Below are positions 14,676 through 23,117 of a stretch of 49,363 nt of DNA, piece after piece. Where the stretch lies: the NCBI GenBank assembly GCA_051883735.1, contig JBJEUH010000168.1, forward strand, positions 1 through 49,363. Direction: 5' to 3'. Position 1 is the first letter of the stretch, and each line of letters opens with the position of its first letter. Under the pieces are notes generated by a model that worked only from the letters and a program-made list of their open reading frames with translations, did not search any database and had not been told where the DNA came from. The position numbers and the translations under genes were made by a program. The DNA is from Ventricola sp051883735. Lineage in GTDB: Bacteria; Bacillota; Clostridia; Christensenellales; Aristaeellaceae.

Positions 14676-17600
14676 CGCACCTCAGCCTCTCTTTCCTGTC
14701 GTGTTGCTCTGTCTGCCGCCGGCGGATGGCTTCGCAGCGCCGCCAGCACGGACGGGCGCTCGGCTTTCTCCGTCCGCCTGTTCTTTCCTGCATTGTCCAT
14801 ATTGAGCGCCGCGTCCAGCTCCGCCAGCCGGGCGCTCTTTTGCTGCAGCTCCGCCTCCTGCGGAAAGGGCTTGCCCAGTTCCTCCCTGGCCGCCGCCATC
14901 TGTTGATGCAGATTGTCAAGCTGCGCCTTTGCCTTTTCCATGCGCGCCGAAATGCTGCCCAGCGCGTTTTCGATGCGGATCAGGTTGCCGCGCGCATCCT
15001 GTCCCAGCTCGGCGATGTGCGTCATGCTGCCGCGCATCGTCAGCAGAACGCTGCTTTTGAACACGTCGTAGTGCAGCGACAGCGAAAGCCCGCGGTATTC
15101 GCCGATCTTCATCTCCTCCGTGCCGTGAGGCGCAGCCTTCGCCGCTTCCAGCAGCAGCTTTCCGGCCTTCTCCTTGTCGGTGATGCGCTTGCCGAGCAGC
15201 TCCATGCCGACGAACTGCTCCTTGTCCGCGGGCAGCGGATGGGCCGCCAATGTGCGCAGATCCTCCTCAAATCCGGCGATGTAGCTTTCCTGCGTGCGGA
15301 TTTCCTCCGGGAAGGTGCGCATCATGCGGTCTTCCAGCCGGTACTGATTGCTCTGGTAGTTGGACTTCATCAGCTTCAGCCGGGCCACATCCACATCCAG
15401 GTCCATCTTTTCTTTGATTCTTTCGTCACCCGCGCACAGCGCCTTGATCTCCGCATACGACAGCGCCGCCTCGTCCACGTCGTCGCACGCGCGGACGGGG
15501 CTTTTGCTCGTCATGATCTGCGAGATAAACTTCTGCTTGTTTTCCAGCGTCTGAAAGAGATAGGCGTCGAATGTGCCGTTGGTCACATAGTTGTAGACCT
15601 GCACCTGCCTGTTCAGGTTGCCCTGCCGGATGATGCGCCCATTGCGCTGCGTCATGTCCGCAGGCCGCCAGCCCACGTCCAGATGATGCACGGCGACGAG
15701 CAGCCGTTGGACGTTGGTCCCGGCGCCCATCTTCGCCGTGCTGCCCAGCAGCACGCGCACCTGCCCGGAACGGACTTTGGCAAACAGCTCCTTCTTTTTG
15801 GCCTCGGTATCCGCATGATGGATGAACGCAATTTCGCTCTCCGGCACGCCTGCGTCGATCAGCTTCGCGCGGATGTCGTCATAGACACTGAACGTTCCGT
15901 CGCCCTTCGGCGTGCTCATGTCGCAAAAGATGAGCTGCGTCAGCCTCTGCTCCCTGTCCTCCTCCCAGATTCGCAGCACGTTGCCCACGCAGGCGTTCAG
16001 CTTGCTGCCCGGATCGTCCGGCAGCAGGGGATTCATCAGGCGCTGATCCAGGCCGATCTTCCTGCCGTCCGACGTGATGGTGAGCATGTTGTCCACGGAC
16101 GGGTCAACCGCGCCGGAGTGAACGGCGGCAGCGCGCTCGGACAGCGATTCCACCATCTCCTGCTGAAGCCCGGACGGCTGCGCCACGATGGTTTCAAATT
16201 TTGCCTCCGGGACGGGAAGATTCAGCTTGTCGCTGGTCTTCACGTCCGCGACCTCCTTGAAGAGGTTCATCAGCTCCGGCAGATTGAAGAACTTGGCGAA
16301 CCGGGTTCTCGCCCGGTAGCCCGTGCCCTCCGGGGCCAGCTCGATAGCCGTCGTCGTCTCGCCGAAGGTAGAAGCCCACTCGTCAAAATGCGTCAGTCCC
16401 TTCTCCCGGAGCGTTTCGTATTGCAGATAGCGCTGCATGGTGTACAGCTCTGTCATGGAGTTGCTCACGGGCGTGCCCGTCGCAAAGATCACGCCCTTGC
16501 CGCCCGTCAGCTCGTCCATGTACCTGCACTTGGCGAACATGTCGCTCGACTTCTGCGCTTCGCTCGTGGACAGGCCCGCGACGTTGCGCATTTTGGTATA
16601 TAAAAATAAGTTTTTGTACGCGTGCGCCTCGTCCACAAACAGCCTGTCCACACCCAACTCCTCAAAGATGACGACGTCATCCTTCTTGTCCTCGGCGAGC
16701 AGCTTTTCCAGCCGAACTTCCAGCGATTTGCGCGTCTTTTCCAGCTGCTTGATCGTGAACCGCTCGCCGTTCTGGCTCTTGGCCTCCTCGATGCCCTCGG
16801 TGATTTCGTCGATCTGCTGCTGGATGATGCGCTGCTGGCGCTCAGTGGAGATCGGGATACGCTCAAACTGGCTGTGCCCGATGATGATCGCATCGTAATC
16901 GCCCGTAGCGATGCGCGCGCAAAACTTCTTGCGGTTCGCCTTTTCAAAGTCCTTTTTGGTCGTCACGAGGATATTCGCGCCGGGATACAGCCGCAGGAAC
17001 TCGGACGCCCACTGCTCCGTCAGGTGATTGGGCACGACGAACATGGACTTGTGGCACAGCCCCAGCCGCTTGCTCTCCATCGCAGCCGCTGCCATTTCGT
17101 AGGTTTTCCCTGCGCCCACCTCGTGTGCAAGCAGCGTATTTCCTCCATAGAGCACATGCGCGATGGCGTTTCTCTGGTGCTCGCGCAGGCCGATTTCCGG
17201 GTTCATGCCGGAAAAGACAATGTGGCTGCCGTCGTATTCGCGGGGGCGGGTGGAATTGAACAGCTCGTTGTACTTTTGCACCAGATCGTGGCGGCGCTGC
17301 GGGTCCTTCCAGATCCAGTCCTGAAAGGCGTCCTTGATGGCCTGCTGCTTCTGCTGGGCGAGCGTCGTCTCGCGCTGGTTAAGCACGCGCTTCGTGCCGC
17401 CGTCCGCGTCCTCCACCGTGTCGTAGATGCGCACGTCGCGCAGGTTCAGCGTGTCCTCCAGAATCCTGAAGCCGTTGGCCCGGTCCGTGCCGTAGGTCAT
17501 GTTGACGGAGACGCTGCCCACACCGGCAGCTGATTTGCCCTCGATGCGCCACTCCGCCGTGTGCGGCGAATAATGGATTTTGACCGCCCTGTCCAGATAG

Positions 17601-17917
17601 AACGGCAGGCCGAACAGCTCCCGCGAGAACTGCTTGATGATGTCCGCGCTGATCCACGTCGCGCCGAGGCGCACGTCGATTTCGGACGCTTCCAAATCCT
17701 TGGGCTGCGCCTTTTCGAGCGCCTCCACGTTGATGGCAAAGGCGCTGTCCTGCTGCGCCGCGAGCCGCGCAATCCTCAGCTTGTCCCGGACATTGCCGGA
17801 GAGGTACTCGTCTGCGGTGACGTATCCCAGATAAAATTCATAGTCTATCCCTCCCTTCCAAAACTCCCGGCCCCCGGGAGATCGACGGGTTTCATGCGGC
17901 ATGACCCTTCCCAGCAT
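14672..17917 (-). CDS. SNF2/DEAD-type helicase of the element, N-terminally truncated
   Basis: This is the C-terminal part of the very large methylase/helicase protein of Tn1549-like elements. Visible are Walker A HEVGAGKTYEMA (about residue 266), the DEAH-like motif VDEAHAYKN (about 424), the helicase C motif MTQRNGRIIRQGN (about 755) and a coiled C-terminus. Intact relatives are usually about twice as long and carry a DNA methylase half. Here the conserved part begins abruptly at GYVTADEYLSGN, about 90 bases after Maff2. The first in-frame start is an ATG at 17917 that overlaps the Maff2 stop (TGATG), so coupled translation is possible. Confidence 0.8.
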   Translation of the reverse strand: MLGRVMPHETRRSPGGREFWKGGIDYEFYLGYVTADEYLSGNVRDKLRIARLAAQQDSAFAINVEALEKAQPKDLEASEIDVRLGATWISADIIKQFSRELFGLPFYLDRAVKIHYSPHTAEWRIEGKSAAGVGSVSVNMTYGTDRANGFRILEDTLNLRDVRIYDTVEDADGGTKRVLNQRETTLAQQKQQAIKDAFQDWIWKDPQRRHDLVQKYNELFNSTRPREYDGSHIVFSGMNPEIGLREHQRNAIAHVLYGGNTLLAHEVGAGKTYEMAAAAMESKRLGLCHKSMFVVPNHLTEQWASEFLRLYPGANILVTTKKDFEKANRKKFCARIATGDYDAIIIGHSQFERIPISTERQQRIIQQQIDEITEGIEEAKSQNGERFTIKQLEKTRKSLEVRLEKLLAEDKKDDVVIFEELGVDRLFVDEAHAYKNLFLYTKMRNVAGLSTSEAQKSSDMFAKCRYMDELTGGKGVIFATGTPVSNSMTELYTMQRYLQYETLREKGLTHFDEWASTFGETTTAIELAPEGTGYRARTRFAKFFNLPELMNLFKEVADVKTSDKLNLPVPEAKFETIVAQPSGLQQEMVESLSERAAAVHSGAVDPSVDNMLTITSDGRKIGLDQRLMNPLLPDDPGSKLNACVGNVLRIWEEDREQRLTQLIFCDMSTPKGDGTFSVYDDIRAKLIDAGVPESEIAFIHHADTEAKKKELFAKVRSGQVRVLLGSTAKMGAGTNVQRLLVAVHHLDVGWRPADMTQRNGRIIRQGNLNRQVQVYNYVTNGTFDAYLFQTLENKQKFISQIMTSKSPVRACDDVDEAALSYAEIKALCAGDERIKEKMDLDVDVARLKLMKSNYQSNQYRLEDRMMRTFPEEIRTQESYIAGFEEDLRTLAAHPLPADKEQFVGMELLGKRITDKEKAGKLLLEAAKAAPHGTEEMKIGEYRGLSLSLHYDVFKSSVLLTMRGSMTHIAELGQDARGNLIRIENALGSISARMEKAKAQLDNLHQQMAAAREELGKPFPQEAELQQKSARLAELDAALNMDNAGKNRRTEKAERPSVLAALRSHPPAADRATRQEREAEVR

Positions 17918-18129
17918 CAGAACAGCGTGGCAAGGATCGGGATCACGGTCGTACCAAAGAGCGCCACGGCTGCGCCGGCCATGAGCTGCTTGATGCCCCG
18001 GGACTTCGCGCCGGGGTTGTCTGAGCCGTAACCTTCCAGCAGGTTGATGACACCCCATGTGCCGTAGCCCGCACCGAGGGCAACCACACAGGTCTGAAGG
18101 GTATTGATTGCAGTGGTGAAAAACGTCAT
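17917..18129 (-). CDS. Maff2 family membrane protein
   Basis: This is a 70-residue protein with two hydrophobic helices (TLQTCVVALGAGYGTWGVINLL and IKQLMAGAAVALFGTTVIPIL, each split by glycines) and the NPGAKSRGIKQ loop typical of Maff2. In Tn1549-like elements this gene follows VirD4 and precedes the VirB6-like and VirB4 genes of the mating channel. The ribosome site is weak (GGAGG 17 bases upstream). Here the VirB6/VirB4 block is absent and the truncated helicase follows directly. Confidence 0.82.
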   Translation of the reverse strand: MTFFTTAINTLQTCVVALGAGYGTWGVINLLEGYGSDNPGAKSRGIKQLMAGAAVALFGTTVIPILATLF

Positions 18130-18202
18130 AGACTTTTGAAACCGGAACCTCCGGGAGAAAATCAATTCATGTTTCGCATAGCACATCAAACCAGAAAGAA
18201 AA

Positions 18203-18228
18203 AACGCCGGCTTCTCTCCGCCAGCGTT
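18203..18228 (-). terminator. Terminator upstream of Maff2
   Basis: On the minus strand AACGCTGGC pairs with GCCGGCGTT and is followed by TTTTTC. It ends transcription arriving from the VirD4 or RhuM side before Maff2. No gene is visible between 18130 and 18423. Confidence 0.7.
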
Positions 18229-18375
18229 CTCCCCGTTCCGGTTGTTCCTCCTCTTTTCAATATCTTGATTGGCTCTTTCTGGCCCTGTATGCGATGACTT
18301 CGCAGAGGGCGGCGCGCGGATGAACACGGGTATTCCCCCTTTTCTTCTTCAAATTGCCCGATCAAAAGTAAACAA

Positions 18376-18407
18376 AAAGCACAGGCTCGAAGCTGAGTCT
18401 GTGCTTT
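18376..18407 (-). terminator. Terminator of the RhuM gene
   Basis: On the minus strand AAAGCACAGACTC pairs with GAGCCTGTGCTTT, followed by TTGTTT. It begins 17 bases after the RhuM stop. Confidence 0.75.
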
Positions 18408-18423
18408 GTATTCTTCCTGTGGT

Positions 18424-19395
18424 TTACCTTCGCTTCGTCTTTTCCTCAAGCAGGCAGATGCTGTTCAGATAATCCTGCTCCACTTCGCTGAGGGTGCGGG
18501 CTTTATACTTTCTGTACTCGGTTTCCGCCTTTTTCATAGCTTCCTCGTGCGTCACCGTTCCGTTGTCCATGAGGAGCTGTTCGCCATTCATGGTCAGGAT
18601 TCGGTCGAGATGGGCAGCCCAATCAGCCATGGTCATGGGCTGCTCGCGCTCCGCCTGACGCTCTGCAAAATCGAGATAGCCGGACACGAGTTGACCCATG
18701 GAGCGCATTTCCTTCTCGTTCAGGTAGTTCTTGGCGACCTTGGCCTCCCGCAGCGTGGGCTGCGAACCAGCAAAGGTGGTCAGGCCCATAAACTCCTTCT
18801 CGGCATCCGCACGATGCACGATGGTTTCCGCCGCCGTTTCACCGTGGACAGCATAGTGAATCTTGTTCTGAACCTTCTTGAAGAAGGCAATGGAAATCTC
18901 GGCCCTCGGATCGTAGTCGATGCTGGTCGCATAAATTTCAAGCACCTGCCGGTAGAAGACCTTCTCCGATGCGCGAATGTCCCGGATGCGTTCAAGCAGC
19001 TCCTTGAAGTACCCACCACCACCGAGATTCTTCAGCCGCTCGTCATCCATGGCAAAGCCTTTTTTCATGTACTCTTTCAGAACGCCTGAAGCCCATATGC
19101 GGAACTGTACACCGCGCTGGGATTTGACACGGTAGCCAACGGAGATGATGACATCCAAATTGTAGAACTCAACAGGCTTGTCGGAATTTGGAACGTGCAT
19201 TTTTTGCACATTGCTTTCCCTGTCCAGCTCACCCTCGGCGAATACCTTCTGAATATGCCTGCTGATGACAGATCTGTCGCGCTGGAAAAGCTCTGCCATT
19301 TGATCCTTCGTAAGCCATACGGTATCCTGGTCAAAGGTGGTTTCCACCCTGGTCAGGCCGTCGGCTGTCGTATAGATCATCATGCTTTTTGTCAT
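18424..19395 (-). CDS. RhuM family protein
   Basis: The protein is 323 residues from the ATG at 19395 behind AAAGGTG; a GTG four codons earlier is the alternative start. It contains the RhuM core: TVWLTKDQMAELFQRDRSVI (helix-turn-helix-like), NLDVIISVGYRVKS, FRIWASGVLKEYMKKGF and LTLAQPT-like segments ending in a helical C-terminus. RhuM proteins occur in pathogenicity islands and mobile elements; their role is unknown and they are often mentioned with phage- or Fic-type systems. It carries its own terminator and lies between virD4 and Maff2, so it is likely cargo inserted into the transfer operon. Confidence 0.85.
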   Translation of the reverse strand: MTKSMMIYTTADGLTRVETTFDQDTVWLTKDQMAELFQRDRSVISRHIQKVFAEGELDRESNVQKMHVPNSDKPVEFYNLDVIISVGYRVKSQRGVQFRIWASGVLKEYMKKGFAMDDERLKNLGGGGYFKELLERIRDIRASEKVFYRQVLEIYATSIDYDPRAEISIAFFKKVQNKIHYAVHGETAAETIVHRADAEKEFMGLTTFAGSQPTLREAKVAKNYLNEKEMRSMGQLVSGYLDFAERQAEREQPMTMADWAAHLDRILTMNGEQLLMDNGTVTHEEAMKKAETEYRKYKARTLSEVEQDYLNSICLLEEKTKRR

Positions 19396-19455
19396 GATTC
19401 GCTTCACCTTTCTGGCATTCTTTTCGGTTTACTTTACCACAAAACCCTCTTTCTA

Positions 19456-21255
19456 TCAAGGCATTTCATCACCCGGGCGCTGTGCCCGCGATTCGTGCAA
19501 ATCATCCTCCGCCCCGTCCACCACAAACGTCCGCGCAGGCTCGTTCTCCTTTACTTCGTAGCCGCCGCTCAGGTATTTTGCGATGTCAAACGCATTGCGC
19601 TTGTCGGCATCCGAAAGATATTTGAAGTACGGGTGCTTCGTGATGTCGTACTTGTCGGAGAGGAACGGACGGACGCCGCGCAGCTGCAGGATGCACTTGC
19701 TGCCGTCCAAAACGGCCAGCTCGTCCTGCGTCATCAGCTCTTTGCCGAGCTTCTGGTAATTGAGTGAATGAGAGGTTTCCCGCCCGCGGCTCTCGCCCGT
19801 ATTGTAGGTGTCAATCGTTTCCCGTCCCAGCGTCGCGGACAGCTCCTTGAGCGTCGTCGGCTCCTTGCCGCCGAGGAAAATGAAGCTGTCACAGTTGCCG
19901 ACAATCGTGTCGGCGTTGTCCTTGTACAGCGCCTTGAGCTGGCTCTGCGCCTGCAGAATCAGACAGGCGGAGATCTCGCGGCTGCGGATGGTCGCCATCA
20001 GCTTTTCCAGCCGTGGAATCTGTCCGATGTTCGCACACTCGTCGATGAGGCAGCGCACATGCACCGCCAGCCTGCCGCCGTACACGTCGTCAGCCTTCTC
20101 GCACAGCAGGTTGAACATCTGCGTGTAGGCCATCGAGATCAGGAAGTTGAACGTGTCGTCGGTGTCGCTCATGATGAAGAACATCGCCGTCTTTCTGTCG
20201 CCGACGGTATCCAGCTCCAGCTCGTCATAGGCCGTCACCGCGCGCAGCTCCGCAATATCGAAGACCGCCAGCCGCGCACCGCAGGAAATCAGGATCGACT
20301 TCGCCGTTTTGCCCGCCGCCAGCTTGTATTTCCTGTACTGCCGCACGGCGAAGTGCTCCGGGTTCTGCCTTTCCAGATCCTCAAACAGCACATCGACGGT
20401 GTTCTTGTACTCCTCGTCGTCCTCATGGACCTCCATGCGGTTGATCATCTCGATGAGCGTGGCGAAGTTCTGCTCCTCCTCCGGCGCCTCGTAGTGGATG
20501 TACCCGATCAGCGCGCAGTAAAGAAGCGTCTCGGCCTTCTGCCAGAACGGATCTCCGCCCTGACCCTCACCCTTCGTGTTGGCCATCAGGGTTGTCACGA
20601 GCTTGAGGATGTCCTTCTCGCTGTGAATGTAGGCAAAGGGGTTATAGCGCATCGACTTAGCAAAATTGATCGTGTTGAGCACCTTGATGCGGTAGCCCTT
20701 GCGCCGCAGCAGTTGGCCGCACTCGACGAGCACGCTGCCCTTCGGGTCGGTCACGACATAGGAGCTGTGGCACTGCATCAGGTTTGGCAGCACGAAGAAC
20801 CGCGTCTTGCCGCTGCCGGAGCCGCCGACGACCAGCACGTTCTTGTTGCGCGCGTATTTGGGATTCTTCGGGCGGCTCTCCATCGTCAGAAGCTCCGTCG
20901 CCGTGAGGATCATGTTGCCGCGGAATTTGGGATTCATGTACGGCTCGATGTCCTCATGCGTGCCCCAGCGCGCGGAGCCATACTCCGTGTTGTGCCGGTA
21001 CTTCTTCGCGTTCCTGCTCTTCACAACAACCACGATCCGCAAAAGCACCGCAAGCAGCACGCCAATGAGCACATCGCCGGGATGCAGGCTGGGCAATGGA
21101 CTTGAAAACGCATGGTCAAATCCCTGCCCGATGCACAGGAGCTTCTGAGAGGCATCCGCGCCCGGCGTAAGCCTCCATGCCTGCGGCAGCTTTGTCGCCG
21201 CAAGCGCGATGCCCACATAGGGCAGAACGGGAATCAGCTTCTTTTTCAGCTTCAT
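19456..21255 (-). CDS. VirD4/TraG-type conjugative coupling protein
   Basis: This is a 599-residue membrane ATPase that delivers the relaxase-DNA complex to the transfer channel. Two N-terminal helices (about 9-22 and 60-78) are followed by the ATPase with Walker A GGSGSGKT at 144-151, TDPKGSVLVECG, Walker B LIDECANIG and the later SFIFLGGKEPTTLKELS. Length and order match Tn1549-like VirD4. It overlaps pcfB by 4 bases. Since the channel genes are absent from this element, it would need a helper system. Confidence 0.93.
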   Translation of the reverse strand: MKLKKKLIPVLPYVGIALAATKLPQAWRLTPGADASQKLLCIGQGFDHAFSSPLPSLHPGDVLIGVLLAVLLRIVVVVKSRNAKKYRHNTEYGSARWGTHEDIEPYMNPKFRGNMILTATELLTMESRPKNPKYARNKNVLVVGGSGSGKTRFFVLPNLMQCHSSYVVTDPKGSVLVECGQLLRRKGYRIKVLNTINFAKSMRYNPFAYIHSEKDILKLVTTLMANTKGEGQGGDPFWQKAETLLYCALIGYIHYEAPEEEQNFATLIEMINRMEVHEDDEEYKNTVDVLFEDLERQNPEHFAVRQYRKYKLAAGKTAKSILISCGARLAVFDIAELRAVTAYDELELDTVGDRKTAMFFIMSDTDDTFNFLISMAYTQMFNLLCEKADDVYGGRLAVHVRCLIDECANIGQIPRLEKLMATIRSREISACLILQAQSQLKALYKDNADTIVGNCDSFIFLGGKEPTTLKELSATLGRETIDTYNTGESRGRETSHSLNYQKLGKELMTQDELAVLDGSKCILQLRGVRPFLSDKYDITKHPYFKYLSDADKRNAFDIAKYLSGGYEVKENEPARTFVVDGAEDDLHESRAQRPGDEMP

Positions 21256-21752
21256 CGGCTCTGCTCCTGATGCCTGTGTCTGTCCCTGTCCGCATTCAGC
21301 GCAGGAAGCTGCGCGGCAATCTCCCGCAGCCTCTTGAGCAGGGATGGGCGCTGCGACCTTTGCACCTTTTGGCTGGCGTAATCCGTCAGCGCCGCGTTGA
21401 TGGCGTCCGCGTCGCGCGCCTTGAAGAAGACGAGGAACTTGTCCTGCCCGTCCACTTTCTTGACAGCATAATCGACGCCGTACTGCCGCAGAATCTTCTT
21501 GAAATCGCGGATGTCCGCGTCGTTCAGCTCGACGTTGGACACGCCCTGATTCTGCCCGACGAGCTGCTTCAGCGTCTGCTTGCCCGCATAGCGGACATCG
21601 CCGCCCCTGCCCTGCGCCTTTTGCCTGTTATGCGCCATGAGCTTCACGACGGCGGACTTCAGCACCCGCCCGGTCATCTTGCCCGAATTGATCACCAGCG
21701 TCAGGCTGCGCTGCTCGACCTCCTCCTGAATGAGCGATTCCTCCCTTCGCAT
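21252..21752 (-). CDS. PcfB family protein (DUF3801)
   Basis: This protein of about 160 residues has EEVEQRSLTLVINSGKMTGR, GKQTLKQLVGQNQGVSNVEL and VDYAVKKVDGQDKFLVFFKA, the conserved PcfB core, and a variable basic C-terminus. PcfB is a relaxosome or coupling accessory protein of pCF10-type systems. The ATG at 21752 has no ribosome site. GGGAGG lies 8 bases before an in-frame ATT at 21731, which would give the usual short N-terminus (M)QEEVEQ. The true start is therefore uncertain and may be a mutated ATG. Confidence 0.85.
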   Translation of the reverse strand: MRREESLIQEEVEQRSLTLVINSGKMTGRVLKSAVVKLMAHNRQKAQGRGGDVRYAGKQTLKQLVGQNQGVSNVELNDADIRDFKKILRQYGVDYAVKKVDGQDKFLVFFKARDADAINAALTDYASQKVQRSQRPSLLKRLREIAAQLPALNADRDRHRHQEQSR

Positions 21753-21796
21753 CCGCCGCTACGGCGGCAATACCCATTGAATTCTGCTGCCTGTTT

Positions 21797-22141
21797 TCAT
21801 TCGCTCCGCTCCGGTTGGGCCGCCCCTTCCCTGAGGGCACCGTGTCTGTCCGTTGCGGCAGACATGGGCTTTTTCCGCCCCAGGTGCTGCCCCTGCACTT
21901 CGCGCCGCAGCTCCTCAAGCAGCGCCCGCCCGTCTACCGCCGAAAAGAGCTGAACCCGATTCGTGCAGAAAAAGTCCTCACAGTCCCGCACCATCGCAGC
22001 AGACGCCTCGTCCTCCGGGTGGGCGTGCAGCGCTTTGACTGCGCGGATGTAGTCGAGCGCCGCCCGCTCCACGACCGCATTGCCCAGATGCTCCCATGCG
22101 GCCTGCAGTCCGCTTTCCTGATCGGGATTACAGGATTCCAC
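21797..22141 (-). CDS. Conserved hypothetical protein of the element
   Basis: The protein is 114 residues from a GTG at 22141, chosen because GGAGGTG lies 7 bases upstream; an earlier ATG pair at 22162 overlaps this ribosome site. It overlaps the end of the replication-type gene by 14 bases. It is helical and soluble with VVERAALDYIRAVKALHAHP and CEDFFCTNRVQLFSAVDGRA. Similar small proteins sit between the initiator and pcfB in Tn1549-like elements; none has a known function. Confidence 0.68.
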   Translation of the reverse strand: MESCNPDQESGLQAAWEHLGNAVVERAALDYIRAVKALHAHPEDEASAAMVRDCEDFFCTNRVQLFSAVDGRALLEELRREVQGQHLGRKKPMSAATDRHGALREGAAQPERSE

Positions 22142-23045
22142 GGCTTCGCACCTCCGCATCAATGCAGTTGATCATCGTCGCCGGGGCGTTGTACAGCGTC
22201 GTCAGCAGGTATTGCCGGATGTTGCGCACCTCGGTGTGCTTCTTGTCGAGCCTCGAAAACACATACTCGATGTGGTACATGTCGAGCTTCCTGAACCGGC
22301 TCTTGACCACCTCGGCGGGAAAATCCTCGCCGCCGATGCGGATATGCGACTTTCTGGTGCAGAGGGTGTCGGTGATCAGGCTCACAATTTCATCCAGGCG
22401 TTCGTGATCACCCGGCGTATCCAGCGCGTCGTATTCGATTTGCTCCTTCACGCTGTCCAGGGTCAGCCGGTATTCCCTCGCATCCATCGCATCGTCATCC
22501 GCAGCGGAAGACGAATCCCGCCGGGGCCTGTGAGGATGGATTGGATAAGGATTTGATTTCTGGGGCTTTTCTAAATACGTATTGGGTACCTGAGTAGTGG
22601 ATAGTTGAGTATTTAATTGTGCAGGGTTTTCCGTATCCGGCGCATCCGTTCGCGGTAAATCCGTATCCGGGAAAACCATATACGGGTTTTCCGTACATGG
22701 TGAAGCCGTATCCGGCAAATCCGTATCCGGCTTCTCCGCTTCCGGCTCCCTGTGCGGGCTCTCATAGACCACATACTCCGTATCCGAAATGCGCCCGCCC
22801 TTGTCGCGCAGGCGATGGCGGGTGAGATACCCGGCGCTCTCCAGCTCGCGTAGGGCCGCGCCGATGCTGTCCACGCCCTCCTTGCAGATGGCAGCCAGCC
22901 CGCGCGTCGTGTAATTCCAGTCCTCCGGCAGGGAGAGGATGACGGACAGCAGCCCCTTGGCCTTGAGGGAAATCGTCCTGTCCTTGAGATGCACATTGCT
23001 CATGACCGTGTAATTCCGGTTCTTCTCTACGCGAAAAACAGCCAC
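22128..23045 (-). CDS. Replication/regulation protein with winged-helix N-terminus (DUF6017-like C-terminus)
   Basis: This is a 305-residue protein starting at a GTG (23045) with GGAGG 7 bases upstream. The first 110 residues form a RepA/DnaD-like winged helix (FRVEKNRNYTVMSNVHLKDR, LSLKAKGLLSVILSLPEDWN-type segments). A central linker of short repeats follows (PDTDLPDTA, TENPYMVF, PDTDLPRTD, TENPAQ). The C-terminal domain is conserved in conjugative-element proteins (IEYDAL, RFRKLDMYHIEYVFSRLDKK). It probably acts in replication or control of the excised element. Confidence 0.8.
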   Translation of the reverse strand: MAVFRVEKNRNYTVMSNVHLKDRTISLKAKGLLSVILSLPEDWNYTTRGLAAICKEGVDSIGAALRELESAGYLTRHRLRDKGGRISDTEYVVYESPHREPEAEKPDTDLPDTASPCTENPYMVFPDTDLPRTDAPDTENPAQLNTQLSTTQVPNTYLEKPQKSNPYPIHPHRPRRDSSSAADDDAMDAREYRLTLDSVKEQIEYDALDTPGDHERLDEIVSLITDTLCTRKSHIRIGGEDFPAEVVKSRFRKLDMYHIEYVFSRLDKKHTEVRNIRQYLLTTLYNAPATMINCIDAEVRSRGIL

Positions 23046-23080
23046 ATGAAAGCCTCCGTTTCCTGAAATGGGACAGCAGA

Positions 23081-23106
23081 AGCGCCGGGATTCATGCCCC
23101 GGCGCT
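23081..23106 (-). terminator. Hairpin after the adhesin gene
   Basis: On the minus strand AGCGCCGGG pairs with CCCGGCGCT just after the adhesin stop at 23118. The T-run after it is poor, so it may be a leaky terminator before the replication-type gene. Confidence 0.45.
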
Positions 23107-23117
23107 CTGCCAAATGC

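Noticed and set aside
14606..16603. 665-codon plus-strand frame opposite the helicase
   Set aside because: Composition (His/Arg/Leu/Gln-rich) is that of an antisense shadow; the minus strand carries intact helicase motifs.
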